A DNA stretch of 51,384 nt from positions 1 through 51,384 of the forward strand of contig SLNH01000024.1 of assembly GCA_007133195.1 (NCBI GenBank). Reading direction: 5' to 3'. Position numbers and translations under genes: made by a program. A model generated the notes under the pieces. That model saw only the letters and a program-made list of their open reading frames with translations, was not told where the DNA came from and did not search any database. The stretch's first letter is position 1; each line of letters begins with the position of its first letter. Positions 15,682 through 23,607 of the stretch are shown here, piece by piece. This stretch comes from Nannocystineae bacterium. GTDB lineage: Bacteria; Myxococcota_A; Polyangia; Haliangiales; Haliangiaceae.

Positions 15682-18080
15682 GGCTCGTCCCCCAAATCGC
15701 CGCCATCGTAACCGTCGGGCGGCTGGTCGCCGTCGGCAGAGCCGGGAACCTGGCCCGCGCGGGCGCCTTCGCCGTCTTCGCCGTCTTTGCCGTCTTCGCC
15801 GGCTGGGAGCGGCTCGCGGCCGTCCTCCGTCGCCTGGCTTCGGCCGAGGCGGCGCAAATACGCCAAAAGCGCCACCATCTCGCTGTCGGTATCGACGGAC
15901 GCGCCGCGCGCGCTCTCGAGCTCGGCGGCAATCTCTTCTCCCTCGCGGAGCGCCGCCTCCTCGGCCGCTTGGACATCATCCCTGTCGTAGGGCGCGCCGA
16001 GCGCCGCGAGCGCTCGGAGCTTGCGCGGAAGCGCGGCGAGGTCGGCGGCGCGATCCTCGAGGTGCCGGTACGAGGGCATCGGCGCGCCGGTCGTGGGCTG
16101 GGCATCGGCCACGTGCGCATGCAGCGCCGCGAGGTCGTGGCGCGCGCCCACCCGCGCGAGGTCGGGGCCTACGCGCCGCGTTCCCCATAGCGCCGGGCGC
16201 TCGTCGGGATCGACCGCGAGGGTCGGCGAGCCGTAGCGCGCCACCTCCGCCAGGGTCGGCCGGACGTTCTGGGTGTGGCAGCTCGCGCAGCCCTCGCCGC
16301 GATACACGTCGCGTCCGGCCAGCTCGAGCGGCGTGTAGGGCGCCTGTGCCTCCGGCGGCTCGGGCGGGGCCGCCGACACCGCCGCGGTTTGCACGATTCC
16401 GCCCCCCAGCGCGGCGACGGCGACGAGGACGGTGAGCGCGGGGGCGTGGCCCTCGAGCCGGGCGTGAAATCCGGCCTCGCCGGGCGCTCGCGCTGCGGCC
16501 AAAAACACGGCCGTCACCACGCACGCGGCCAAAAACGCGCTGGCGAGCGCACCCAGCGGATCGGCGCGCTCCGCGAGGGCGAAGAGCGCGACGACGACAG
16601 CGGCCGCCAGCACCGGCGGGGACAGAAGGAGCTCGCGCAGGCCCGCTTCTCGGGTGTCGCCGGCATCGGCCGGATCGATCTCGGTGTCTCGCTCCCCCGA
16701 AGCGCCGCACCACAGCGTGCGGGCCAGATTCCAAATCAAAATGACGAAGCCCAATACGTACAGCCCGCCGCCGGTGACGCGGACCAGGTAGGGCAGGCGC
16801 AGCGCCTCGATCGTCTCGGACAGCTCGTAACGAAGCCCGCCGGCGGCGTCCTGGCTCGCCAGCATCGCGCCCTGCGACGCCCCGGCCAGCCAGGTGGCCC
16901 CGACGTAAAGAGTGAGCCCGACGACGGCGAGGTAAAGGTGAGCGCGCGCCGCCGCCGGCGAGTGCAAGCCCGTCCCGCACGCGCGCGGCACGAGCCAGTA
17001 GAGCAGGGCGGCCGCCGAAAATCCGGTGAAGCCGAGTGAGCCCAGGTGCGAGCGCCCGTGCATCCAGTCGGTGTAGCCGGTGACGAGCGATAGGCCGCCG
17101 AAACCGAGAAGCACCGCCTCGAGCGCCGCCAGCCCGAGACACACGAGCGCCGCGGCCCAAAACTGCAAGACGGGATCGCCGAGCAGGCGCGAGCCGGCGC
17201 CGCGCATCGTGCCGAAACCGCTCGCGACCGCCGCCGCGGCCGGGATCCACACGAGCAGGGCGACGGCGATGCCGAGAGTTTTCAGCCAGTCGGGCACGGG
17301 CGCGTTTAGGAGTCGCTCGGGGGCGGCCCACCCGGCGACGAGCACGAAGCTCCAAAAGTGCAGGATGGCCAACCGATGCGAAAACAGCGGGCGCGCCGCC
17401 GCTTGCGGCACCACGAAGTACATGAGGCCGAGGAGCGGGGCGGTGAGCAAAAAGCTGTCCAGCCCGCGCTCGCGCCAGGCGTCCACGACCGCCGAGCTCG
17501 CTCCCCCGAAGACGGGATAACTGTCCATCGCGCCCACCGGCACGGCCAAGAGGCCGGCGAGCTTCACGCCCGCCACGCCCACGATCCCGGCGATGAAAAA
17601 CCACACCGACACGTAAAGGCGAGCGCGGCCGCGCCGCCGCACCATCGCGAAGAAGTTCGCCGCGAACGAAAGCCATACGAGCGCCAGCGCGAGCTCGATC
17701 GGCCAGGCCAACAGCGCGTCGCCCGCGCCCCCGCCGCGTCCCAAGACGAGGGCGATCGCGCCCAGGGCCACGATCGCCTGCCAGCCCCAAAAGTGTGCGG
17801 CGCCGAGCCTCGGCCAGGGGAGCGAGGTCGCCAAAAGCCGCTGGCTGGCGAAATACACGCCGGCGAACACCACGTTGGCGGCGAAGGCGAACACGGCCAG
17901 GTGGATGTGGAGCGGTCGCAGGCGCGCGAACGACAGCTCCGGCGAAAGCTGCGCGTTGGGCGCGAGGAGCTGGACTGCCACGAACAGGCCGGCGGCCATG
18001 CCGAGGGCGCCCCAAACCAGGGCCGCCGCCGCAAACCGGCGGGCGACGCGATCGGTATAGACGAGGGGCGCGCTGTTCAA
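15678..18080 (-). CDS. CcoN-CcoO fusion lacking the oxygen-reduction site
   Basis: An 800-aa membrane protein: residues ~5-470 are CcoN-like (cbb3 oxidase subunit I, about 12 helices), ~475-560 add further helices, ~575-745 are CcoO-like with C598-A-S-C601-H602 and Met in PMPSY, and the tail is Asp/Gly-rich. The CcoN part aligns without gaps to Pseudomonas CcoN as I remember it, at a constant offset of two. Low-spin haem b ligands are kept (His58, His345). CuB ligands are Arg205, Glu255 and Arg256 instead of His; the cross-linked Tyr is Ala249; the haem b3 ligand is Arg343. It should therefore transfer electrons but not reduce O2. The TTG at 18080 has GGAG 6 nt upstream and fits family length; GTG at 18137 is the alternative. 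First gene of the operon with the CcoP-like gene and puuD. Confidence 0.88.
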   Translation of the reverse strand: MNSAPLVYTDRVARRFAAAALVWGALGMAAGLFVAVQLLAPNAQLSPELSFARLRPLHIHLAVFAFAANVVFAGVYFASQRLLATSLPWPRLGAAHFWGWQAIVALGAIALVLGRGGGAGDALLAWPIELALALVWLSFAANFFAMVRRRGRARLYVSVWFFIAGIVGVAGVKLAGLLAVPVGAMDSYPVFGGASSAVVDAWRERGLDSFLLTAPLLGLMYFVVPQAAARPLFSHRLAILHFWSFVLVAGWAAPERLLNAPVPDWLKTLGIAVALLVWIPAAAAVASGFGTMRGAGSRLLGDPVLQFWAAALVCLGLAALEAVLLGFGGLSLVTGYTDWMHGRSHLGSLGFTGFSAAALLYWLVPRACGTGLHSPAAARAHLYLAVVGLTLYVGATWLAGASQGAMLASQDAAGGLRYELSETIEALRLPYLVRVTGGGLYVLGFVILIWNLARTLWCGASGERDTEIDPADAGDTREAGLRELLLSPPVLAAAVVVALFALAERADPLGALASAFLAACVVTAVFLAAARAPGEAGFHARLEGHAPALTVLVAVAALGGGIVQTAAVSAAPPEPPEAQAPYTPLELAGRDVYRGEGCASCHTQNVRPTLAEVARYGSPTLAVDPDERPALWGTRRVGPDLARVGARHDLAALHAHVADAQPTTGAPMPSYRHLEDRAADLAALPRKLRALAALGAPYDRDDVQAAEEAALREGEEIAAELESARGASVDTDSEMVALLAYLRRLGRSQATEDGREPLPAGEDGKDGEDGEGARAGQVPGSADGDQPPDGYDGGDLGDEP
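15771..15797 (-). repeat. Three tandem 9-bp units in the acidic tail of the CcoNO fusion
   Basis: On the plus strand GCCGTCTTC-GCCGTCTTT-GCCGTCTTC, encoding an EDG-KDG-EDG run in the C-terminal tail. Low-complexity coding repeat; probably disordered. Confidence 0.65.
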
Positions 18081-18108
18081 GTCGAGCTCCGGGATCGAGC
18101 GAGTGCGC

Positions 18109-18114
18109 AGTTTA
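18109..18114 (-). promoter_or_regulatory. Candidate -10 of the ccoNO-ccoP-puuD operon
   Basis: TAAACT on the minus strand lies 28 nt before the TTG at 18080, leaving room for the GGAG ribosome binding site in a short leader. I see no good -35. If correct, the GTG at 18137 would be untranscribed, which supports the TTG start. Confidence 0.3.
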
Positions 18115-18180
18115 CCAGCGCAGGGCGCCGACCTCACAGCCTCGCGCCGGCGGTCGGCCAGGCCGGCTCGGCCGGCCCGC

Positions 18181-18210
18181 TTGCTCGGTTTGTGCGCCCG
18201 TTGATACGCT
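18181..18210 (+). promoter_or_regulatory. Candidate promoter of the cysteine synthase-glutaredoxin gene
   Basis: TTGCTC (18181-18186), an 18-bp spacer and TACGCT (18205-18210) preceded by an extended -10 TG (18202-18203). Transcription from about 18217 would give a leader of about 70 nt before ATG 18288. Confidence 0.4.
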
Positions 18211-18287
18211 CTGCGCTTTCCCGGACCGGGCGCACGCGGCGGAGTCGGCCCGCCGGTCGCGCCTCACAGCACTGCGAGCACACAGCG

Positions 18288-19769
18288 ATGATATTCGACA
18301 GTATTCTCGGCACAGTCGGGAACACGCCCACGGTGAGGCTCGAGCGCCTCGAGCCCGAAGGCGTTCAGCTTTACGCGAAGGTCGAGGCGCTAAACCCCCT
18401 CGGCTCGGTCAAAGACCGGCTCGCGCTCGGCGTCATCGAGCACGCGGAGCGCGCGGGCCATCTCGAGCCCGGACAGACCGTCGTGGAGGCGACGAGCGGC
18501 AACACCGGGATCGGCTTGGCGATGGTGTGTGCTCGCAAGGGTTACCCCCTCGTGGTGACCATGGCGGAGAACTTCAGCATCGAGCGCCGCCGCCTCTTGC
18601 GGTTTCTCGGCGCCAAGGTGGTGCTCACGCCTGCCGCGCTCAAGGCGACGGGGATGCTGGCGAAGGCCAAGGAGCTGGCCGACGCTCACGGCTGGTTTTT
18701 GTGCCGGCAGTTCGAAAACGATGCCAACGCCGAGATGCACATGCGCACCACGGGCCCCGAGATCCTGCGGGACTTCGCGGATCGATCCCTCGACTACTGG
18801 GTGACCGGGTTCGGCACGGGCGGGACGCTCAAGGGCGTTGCTTCCGTTTTGCGCGAGCGGAGCCCGAAAACGCGCATCGTGGTATGCGAGCCCGACAACG
18901 CCGCGATTCTGGCGAGCGGCGTCGACCAAAAGCGCGAGGCGGACGGTTCCCCGGCGGAGCGGCATCCCAGCTTCCGCCCGCACCTGATGCAGGGGTGGAC
19001 GCCGGACTTCATCCCGAAGCTCACCGCCGACGCCGCCGCGGCAGGAGCCATCGACGAGTTTTTGGCTGTGAGCGGGGCCGACGCCATGGCCAAGTGCAGG
19101 GAGCTCGCGCAGAAGGAGGGTGTCTTCGTCGGCATTTCGGCGGGGGCCACGCTCGCGGGCGCGCTCGAGGTCGCGCGCCGCGCGCCCGAAGGGGCCAACG
19201 TGCTGTGCATGCTTCCCGATACGGGCGAACGCTACCTGAGCACGCCCTTGTTCGAAGACGTCCCCGTGGACATGACCCCGGAAGAGGACGCCATCGCGAA
19301 ATCGACCCCGAACTATCGTTTCGACGTCAAGCTCCCATCGCCGGCGGCAGCGGGCGGGGAGGCGCCGGAGCTCGACGCGAGCGCGGAGCGGTACTTCGAC
19401 GAAGCCGTGGCCGACACAGATCAGCCGTTGACCGTGTTCGCGCTCGAGTGGTGCGAATTCTGCTGGTCGGTGCGCAAGCTGTTCGGCAAGCTCGGCGCCC
19501 GATATCGGTCGGTGGACCTCGACTCCGTCGCGTATCAAGAGGGCGATTTCGGCGGGAAGATCCGCGCGGTCCTCAAGCAGCGTGAAGGCCTTCCCACCGT
19601 GCCGCAGGTCTACGTGGGCGGGCGCCACATCGGCGGCGCCACCGAGACCTTCGAGGCGTACAAAAGCGGCGAGCTCCAGCGGCTATTGAGCGAGAGCGGC
19701 GTCGCCTACGATGACAGAGCCGACTTCGATCCGTACTCGCTGCTACCGGGCTGGCTGCACCCGCGCTGA
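18288..19769 (+). CDS. Cysteine synthase fused to a C-terminal glutaredoxin
   Basis: PLP enzyme of the O-acetylserine sulfhydrylase / cystathionine beta-synthase family (residues 1-~325) joined to a glutaredoxin domain (~380-470), 493 aa. PLP Lys42 lies in NPLGSVKDR; the asparagine loop is TSGNTGIGLA (69-78); the phosphate-binding loop is GFGTGGTLKG (174-183). The glutaredoxin domain has C389-E-F-C392, a TVPQVYVGG segment with cis-Pro (437-445) and GG near 449. Expected to make cysteine from an acetylated or phosphorylated serine and sulfide, with the glutaredoxin possibly delivering sulfur or keeping thiols reduced; the exact acceptor is not determined. ATG 18288 (or 18291) starts the conserved N-terminus. 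It splits the urate region, divergent from ccoNO and convergent with the HIU hydrolase. Confidence 0.88.
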   Translation: MIFDSILGTVGNTPTVRLERLEPEGVQLYAKVEALNPLGSVKDRLALGVIEHAERAGHLEPGQTVVEATSGNTGIGLAMVCARKGYPLVVTMAENFSIERRRLLRFLGAKVVLTPAALKATGMLAKAKELADAHGWFLCRQFENDANAEMHMRTTGPEILRDFADRSLDYWVTGFGTGGTLKGVASVLRERSPKTRIVVCEPDNAAILASGVDQKREADGSPAERHPSFRPHLMQGWTPDFIPKLTADAAAAGAIDEFLAVSGADAMAKCRELAQKEGVFVGISAGATLAGALEVARRAPEGANVLCMLPDTGERYLSTPLFEDVPVDMTPEEDAIAKSTPNYRFDVKLPSPAAAGGEAPELDASAERYFDEAVADTDQPLTVFALEWCEFCWSVRKLFGKLGARYRSVDLDSVAYQEGDFGGKIRAVLKQREGLPTVPQVYVGGRHIGGATETFEAYKSGELQRLLSESGVAYDDRADFDPYSLLPGWLHPR

Positions 19770-19784
19770 AAGGCTGCTTTCAGC
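19765..19784. terminator. Bidirectional hairpin at a convergent junction
   Basis: GCTGAAAG-gctg-CTTTCAGC is a perfect 8-bp stem with a 4-nt loop. Each arm contains a stop codon: TGA at 19767-19769 for the plus-strand gene and TGA (complement of 19780-19782) for the HIU hydrolase. There is no T-tract, so intrinsic termination is uncertain; it may stabilise both 3' ends. Confidence 0.5.
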
Positions 19785-20163
19785 TCCCTCGGTACGTGGT
19801 GTAGCCGAACGGCGAGAGCAAAAGCGGCACGTGGTAATGCTCTCCCGGGTCGTCCACGGAGAACGCGAGCGTCACGAACGGGTGAAAGCAGCTCTCGCCG
19901 CGGGCCTCGAAGTAGGGGCCGGTCTCGAAGTGGAGCCTGTAGACGCCCGAGCCGGGAATGTGGCCGCCGTCGAGAAGCGAGCGGCAGCGCCCGTCGTCGT
20001 CGGTTTTCCCGCGCGCGATCTCCGCGAACGCCTCGCCCTTCTGCGCTTCGAGAATCACGGTGACGCCGGCGGCGGGGCGCCCCCGGGAGGTGTCGAGAAT
20101 GTGCGTGGTGATTCCGCTCATGGCGCAGGTGTACCAAAGATCGGCACGGAGCGCGGCGCTCAT
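19780..20163 (-). CDS. uraH: 5-hydroxyisourate hydrolase (transthyretin-like)
   Basis: Hydrolyses 5-hydroxyisourate, the product of PuuD, to OHCU. The protein carries the family hallmarks: an N-terminal HILDTSRGRPA, a central Arg (VYRLHFETGPYF) and the C-terminal tetrapeptide YRGS that defines HIU hydrolases and separates them from vertebrate transthyretin. The ATG at 20163 overlaps the stop of the upstream allantoicase gene (ATGA), giving 127 aa; the more family-typical start is ATG 20121 (113 aa, MSGITTHILD). Neither has a good Shine-Dalgarno, so coupled translation is likely. Last gene of the allantoinase operon. Confidence 0.92.
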   Translation of the reverse strand: MSAALRADLWYTCAMSGITTHILDTSRGRPAAGVTVILEAQKGEAFAEIARGKTDDDGRCRSLLDGGHIPGSGVYRLHFETGPYFEARGESCFHPFVTLAFSVDDPGEHYHVPLLLSPFGYTTYRGS

Positions 20164-21662
20164 TCCCCGAGCAGGTGCTTGTCGAGGCGCAGGTGGGTGA
20201 TCTTGCGCTGCTCCTCGGCGGCGACGCGGATCTCGGTGTCGCGATCGTTTCGCATGCGCGCGCGCAAGGTGGCGAGGATCTCCTCGGGAGCCTTGCCGGT
20301 GGCGCAAATGAGGAAGGTAAAGCCGAACGCTTGTTCGTAGCGCTCGTTTTCCTCGGCGAGCGCCGCGCGAACCTCGTCGCCGGCCTCGCCCACGCGGGCC
20401 TGTTCGCCCTTGGACCACGCCGACGCGGCGCGCTCCCCGATCCGCGGGTGGGCGGCGATCGCCTCGAGCCATGCCTTTTCGCCGAGTGAGCGCCACACGT
20501 GGTCGGCCACCTTGCGCAGCTCGGCCAGGTCGGAAAACGGCCGCGCCGCGGCGATCTCGTCGGCGAAGGCGGTTTGCGCGCAACACGCGCGAATCGCCTC
20601 GGCGGCCTCGTGCTCCGGTGCGGCGTTGAAGCGCATGAGGGCGAGCGCGAGCCGCCGCGCGCGCTCGGTGCGCCCGTAAAGGCGCAGGCGGGCGAGGCCT
20701 CCGTCTGGGAACACGCGCAGTCGGGCGTGGGTCACGGGGCCGGCCGACAGTCTGACCTCCTCGTCGAAAAGGTGCCGGGTATCGGGCTCGAGATCGGACT
20801 CCAAAATCGGCTCGAACGGGATCGTGTCCCACGCGCTGGGGTCGGCGGGGGGCTCGGTGACGCTGGCCACCTCGAGCCGGCACGAGCCAGGCGCGTTGCC
20901 CTTGAAGTGGGACGTGTCGATCTCCGCGGCGCGAATTACCCCGGCGCGGCCGAGCGCCACGACCACCCAGTCGTGGCCGTCGTCGCGGCGCCGCTTGGTC
21001 TCCCAGCCGTCGCCCATGTTGCGCGCCGGCCGGGGCAAAAGCAGGTTTTGGCTGGCCCCGAAGAACATATCGCTCTGCGCAACCGCGCGCCCGCCCAGGC
21101 GCGCGCCGGCGAGATCCACATCGCCCCCGGCGGCGTCCACGCGGTTCCAATCGGGGACCGCCTCGCCGCGGATGCGCAGCCGGGCGACGCCGCCGTCGGG
21201 GATGATGGTGAGCCGGATGTGCGTGACGGGCGTGCCCTCCTGCACCGGGATCTCGTTCGGGCAGTCGCCGCGAAGGTCGGTCTCGGCGACGAGGGGGATC
21301 CACGGCGTAGCGGGATCGGTGAGGGTGGCGACCGATGGCGTGCCGGGCAGGGTGCACGCGTCGATGCGGCACCGCTCCGGGTAGTTGCCGCGAAAGTGCG
21401 TCGTGTCGACGACGACGCCGCGGACGATCCCGCGGGCGCCGAGGCGGATGATGCACACGTCCTCCCCGGGCACCCGGCGACGGCGGGTCTCCCAGCCGTC
21501 CATCCACTTGCCGCGATCCGTGTACTCGTCGGGCAGAAACTCGGGCGCGCTCGCGTGAAGGAGCCGCTCTTTGGGCGCGAAGAAGTCGTCGTTGGCGTAG
21601 ACGACGACGCCGCCCAGGGCCTCGGAGGCCAGGTCGATGAGGTGGGAGAAGGCCGTTGTCAT
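20160..21662 (-). CDS. alc-uraD: Allantoicase fused to OHCU decarboxylase
   Basis: A 500-aa bifunctional protein. Residues ~10-335 are allantoicase (allantoate to ureidoglycolate plus urea), with the two internal repeats visible as GKWMDGWETRRRR (51-63) / RNMGDGWETKRRR (214-226) and DTTHFRGNYP (86-95) / DTSHFKGNAP (249-258). Residues ~340-500 are OHCU decarboxylase (OHCU to S-allantoin), with catalytic HPRIGE (405-410) and FLICATGK (450-457). The two activities are non-consecutive: allantoinase acts between them. ATG start at 21662. It sits 82 bp after the allantoinase gene and overlaps the HIU hydrolase start by 4 bp. Confidence 0.93.
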   Translation of the reverse strand: MTTAFSHLIDLASEALGGVVVYANDDFFAPKERLLHASAPEFLPDEYTDRGKWMDGWETRRRRVPGEDVCIIRLGARGIVRGVVVDTTHFRGNYPERCRIDACTLPGTPSVATLTDPATPWIPLVAETDLRGDCPNEIPVQEGTPVTHIRLTIIPDGGVARLRIRGEAVPDWNRVDAAGGDVDLAGARLGGRAVAQSDMFFGASQNLLLPRPARNMGDGWETKRRRDDGHDWVVVALGRAGVIRAAEIDTSHFKGNAPGSCRLEVASVTEPPADPSAWDTIPFEPILESDLEPDTRHLFDEEVRLSAGPVTHARLRVFPDGGLARLRLYGRTERARRLALALMRFNAAPEHEAAEAIRACCAQTAFADEIAAARPFSDLAELRKVADHVWRSLGEKAWLEAIAAHPRIGERAASAWSKGEQARVGEAGDEVRAALAEENERYEQAFGFTFLICATGKAPEEILATLRARMRNDRDTEIRVAAEEQRKITHLRLDKHLLGE

Positions 21663-21744
21663 AGCTGGTGCTGTCCTCTTCCGTCGCCGCGTGACGTGCG
21701 GCGCCGGGGCCCGGTGTCAGGCGGGCTCGAAATCGGGCCGGGTT

Positions 21745-23091
21745 TCAGGCCCGGACCTGTCCCGTGGGCTCGGCCACGACCTGTCCGCGGTCGTAGACGA
21801 GCTCCCCGCGCAAAAACGTCTTTTGCACGGCGCCGCGGAGCCGCTTGCCCGAGTAGGGGGTGAGCGGGTGGCGGTGAAACAGGCGGGTGGGATCGACGTC
21901 GAGCTCCGCGTCGGGGTCGAAGAACACCACGTCGGCGTCGTATCCCGGCGCGATGGCCCCCTTACCGGACAGGCCGGCGAGCTTTGCCGGCGCGCGCGCC
22001 ATCCACCGGGCGAGGGACTCGAGCTCGTAACCCCGGCTTCGCGCCTCGGTCCAGGTGACGGGCAGGGACAGCTGAACGGACGAGATGCCGCCCCACGCGC
22101 ACAGAAAGTCCCCGGCCTTGAGCTCTTTGAGCGACGGCACGCACGGCGAGTGATCGGAGACCACCATGTCGAGGAGCCCGCGCTCGAGATAGGCCCAAAG
22201 CTGGTCTCGATTTTCGCGTTCGCGGATCGGCGGCGCGCACTTGTACTCCGTGGCGCCGCGCGGGATGTCCTCGGCCGCCAGGGTGAGGTAGTGCGGACAG
22301 GTCTCCGCGGTGATCCGGGCGCCGGAGGCCCGCGCTCGTTCGATGCTCTCGGCGGCGCCGGCGGCGGACACGTGCACGATGTGGACACGCCCGCCGGTTT
22401 CGGCTGCGAGCTCGCTCAAAAGCGCCGCCGCCTCCGTCTCGGCGCTCGCAGGCCGAGTTTGCAAAAACGCGGAAAACTCCCGCGGATCGCGCGCGTCGGC
22501 CGCGTTCTCGGCGCCCGCGACCTCCCCCGGGTGCTCCGCGTGGACGAGCAGCGGCGCGCCCGTCGGCGCGAGGATCTCGAGGGCGCGTCGCACCTCATCG
22601 GTCGAGACCGCGGGAAACTCGTCCACGCCGGAGTCGATGATGAAGCACTTGAAGCCGCACACACCCTCGCGAAGCAGGGGTTCGATCTGGTCTTCGTTCC
22701 CAGGGACGACGCCGCCCCAAAATGCCACGTCCACGAAGCACTGCGGCGAAGCGGCGTTACGCTTTTGCCGCAACCCCTCCAAGGTGGTGGTCGGGGGGAT
22801 GGCGTTTAGCGGCATGTCCACGAGCGTGGTGATGCCGCCCGCCGCCGCGGCGCGCGTGGCCGTCGAAAACCCCTCCCAGTCGCTGCGCCCTGGCTCGTTG
22901 ACGTGTACGTGGCTGTCGACCAGTCCCGGCATCACCACGGCGTCGCCGGCGTCCACGATCGCGCTGCCGGGCGGCGTGTCGTCGTAGGCGGTGATGGCTT
23001 CGATGCGCCCGTCGCGCACGTGAAGCGCGGCGGGCTCCGTGCCGGTCTCGGTGATTACGCGGCGACCGCGGATGACTTTCATCGGCGACAT
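21745..23091 (-). CDS. allB: Allantoinase
   Basis: Zinc-dependent cyclic amidohydrolase opening allantoin to allantoate, 448 aa. Metal-binding residues are visible: DSHVHVNEPGR (H61, H63), the carboxylated Lys148 in GFKCFII, His in LLVHAEHP (~184) and HIVHVSAA (~240), and Asp in SDHSPC (~315). Overall length and these motifs fit allantoinase rather than dihydroorotase, and the neighbours (allantoicase, OHCU decarboxylase, HIU hydrolase) settle it. ATG 23091 has GGGGGA about 7 nt upstream; 23082 and 23115 are alternative in-frame ATGs. First gene of the operon allB, alc-uraD, uraH. Confidence 0.93.
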   Translation of the reverse strand: MSPMKVIRGRRVITETGTEPAALHVRDGRIEAITAYDDTPPGSAIVDAGDAVVMPGLVDSHVHVNEPGRSDWEGFSTATRAAAAGGITTLVDMPLNAIPPTTTLEGLRQKRNAASPQCFVDVAFWGGVVPGNEDQIEPLLREGVCGFKCFIIDSGVDEFPAVSTDEVRRALEILAPTGAPLLVHAEHPGEVAGAENAADARDPREFSAFLQTRPASAETEAAALLSELAAETGGRVHIVHVSAAGAAESIERARASGARITAETCPHYLTLAAEDIPRGATEYKCAPPIRERENRDQLWAYLERGLLDMVVSDHSPCVPSLKELKAGDFLCAWGGISSVQLSLPVTWTEARSRGYELESLARWMARAPAKLAGLSGKGAIAPGYDADVVFFDPDAELDVDPTRLFHRHPLTPYSGKRLRGAVQKTFLRGELVYDRGQVVAEPTGQVRA

Positions 23092-23607
23092 GAGGCTTCC
23101 CCCGGTTGGATGCATTCGGTGGGCTGGAGCCGGCGCGCGGTCGCGGCGCTCCTGCCTGCAGAGGGTTCGCCCAGCCTCCGGAGGCGCCTCGGCTGGCGGG
23201 GCAGGGCGAGCTGGGCGAGCAGCGCTCGGTATTGCGCGCGAGCCGGCGTCTCCCGCGCGATTACTCCGCTCGGTCGCCGCCGCGCGCCTGGCGGTCGCGG
23301 TGGCGCGGCTTCGCGTACGACCCCCGGCATTCGCTGCGCCCTGGTCAGTTCGTCGGGGGAGTTTTCCGTGTTACGGCACCCGCCGCCGGCGGGGCGGGGG
23401 CGCGCTAACTCGGGTGCGCCGTGTTCATGGGCCCCGAGCTCATCGAGCCCGCATGGCATGGGCGTTTGAGCCTAGACAAATCCCATCCGGTTGTCGAGCC
23501 GGGCTCAAGAATATCGCGTTCACGTATGACGACCCGGACCACCCGAGCTCGGCCCAGGCGCGGGCGCGCGCTGGCGGCGCCGTAAGCAGCGCGTCGCCGC
23601 CGCCAGT
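23092..23607. other. 516-bp intergenic region
   Basis: Lies upstream of the allantoinase operon and downstream of the DUF2203 gene, both on the minus strand, so it should hold the operon promoter. I see no convincing promoter, operator palindrome, RNA gene or coding frame in it. Confidence 0.5.

Noticed and set aside
15678-18080. Annotation as a functional cbb3 cytochrome c oxidase
   Set aside because: CuB ligands, cross-linked Tyr and haem b3 ligand are all substituted, so oxidase activity is not supported despite overall similarity.
17358-18287. Upstream extension of the cysteine synthase frame by 310 codons
   Set aside because: It is antisense to the CcoNO gene and its composition is non-protein-like; ATG 18288 starts the conserved domain.
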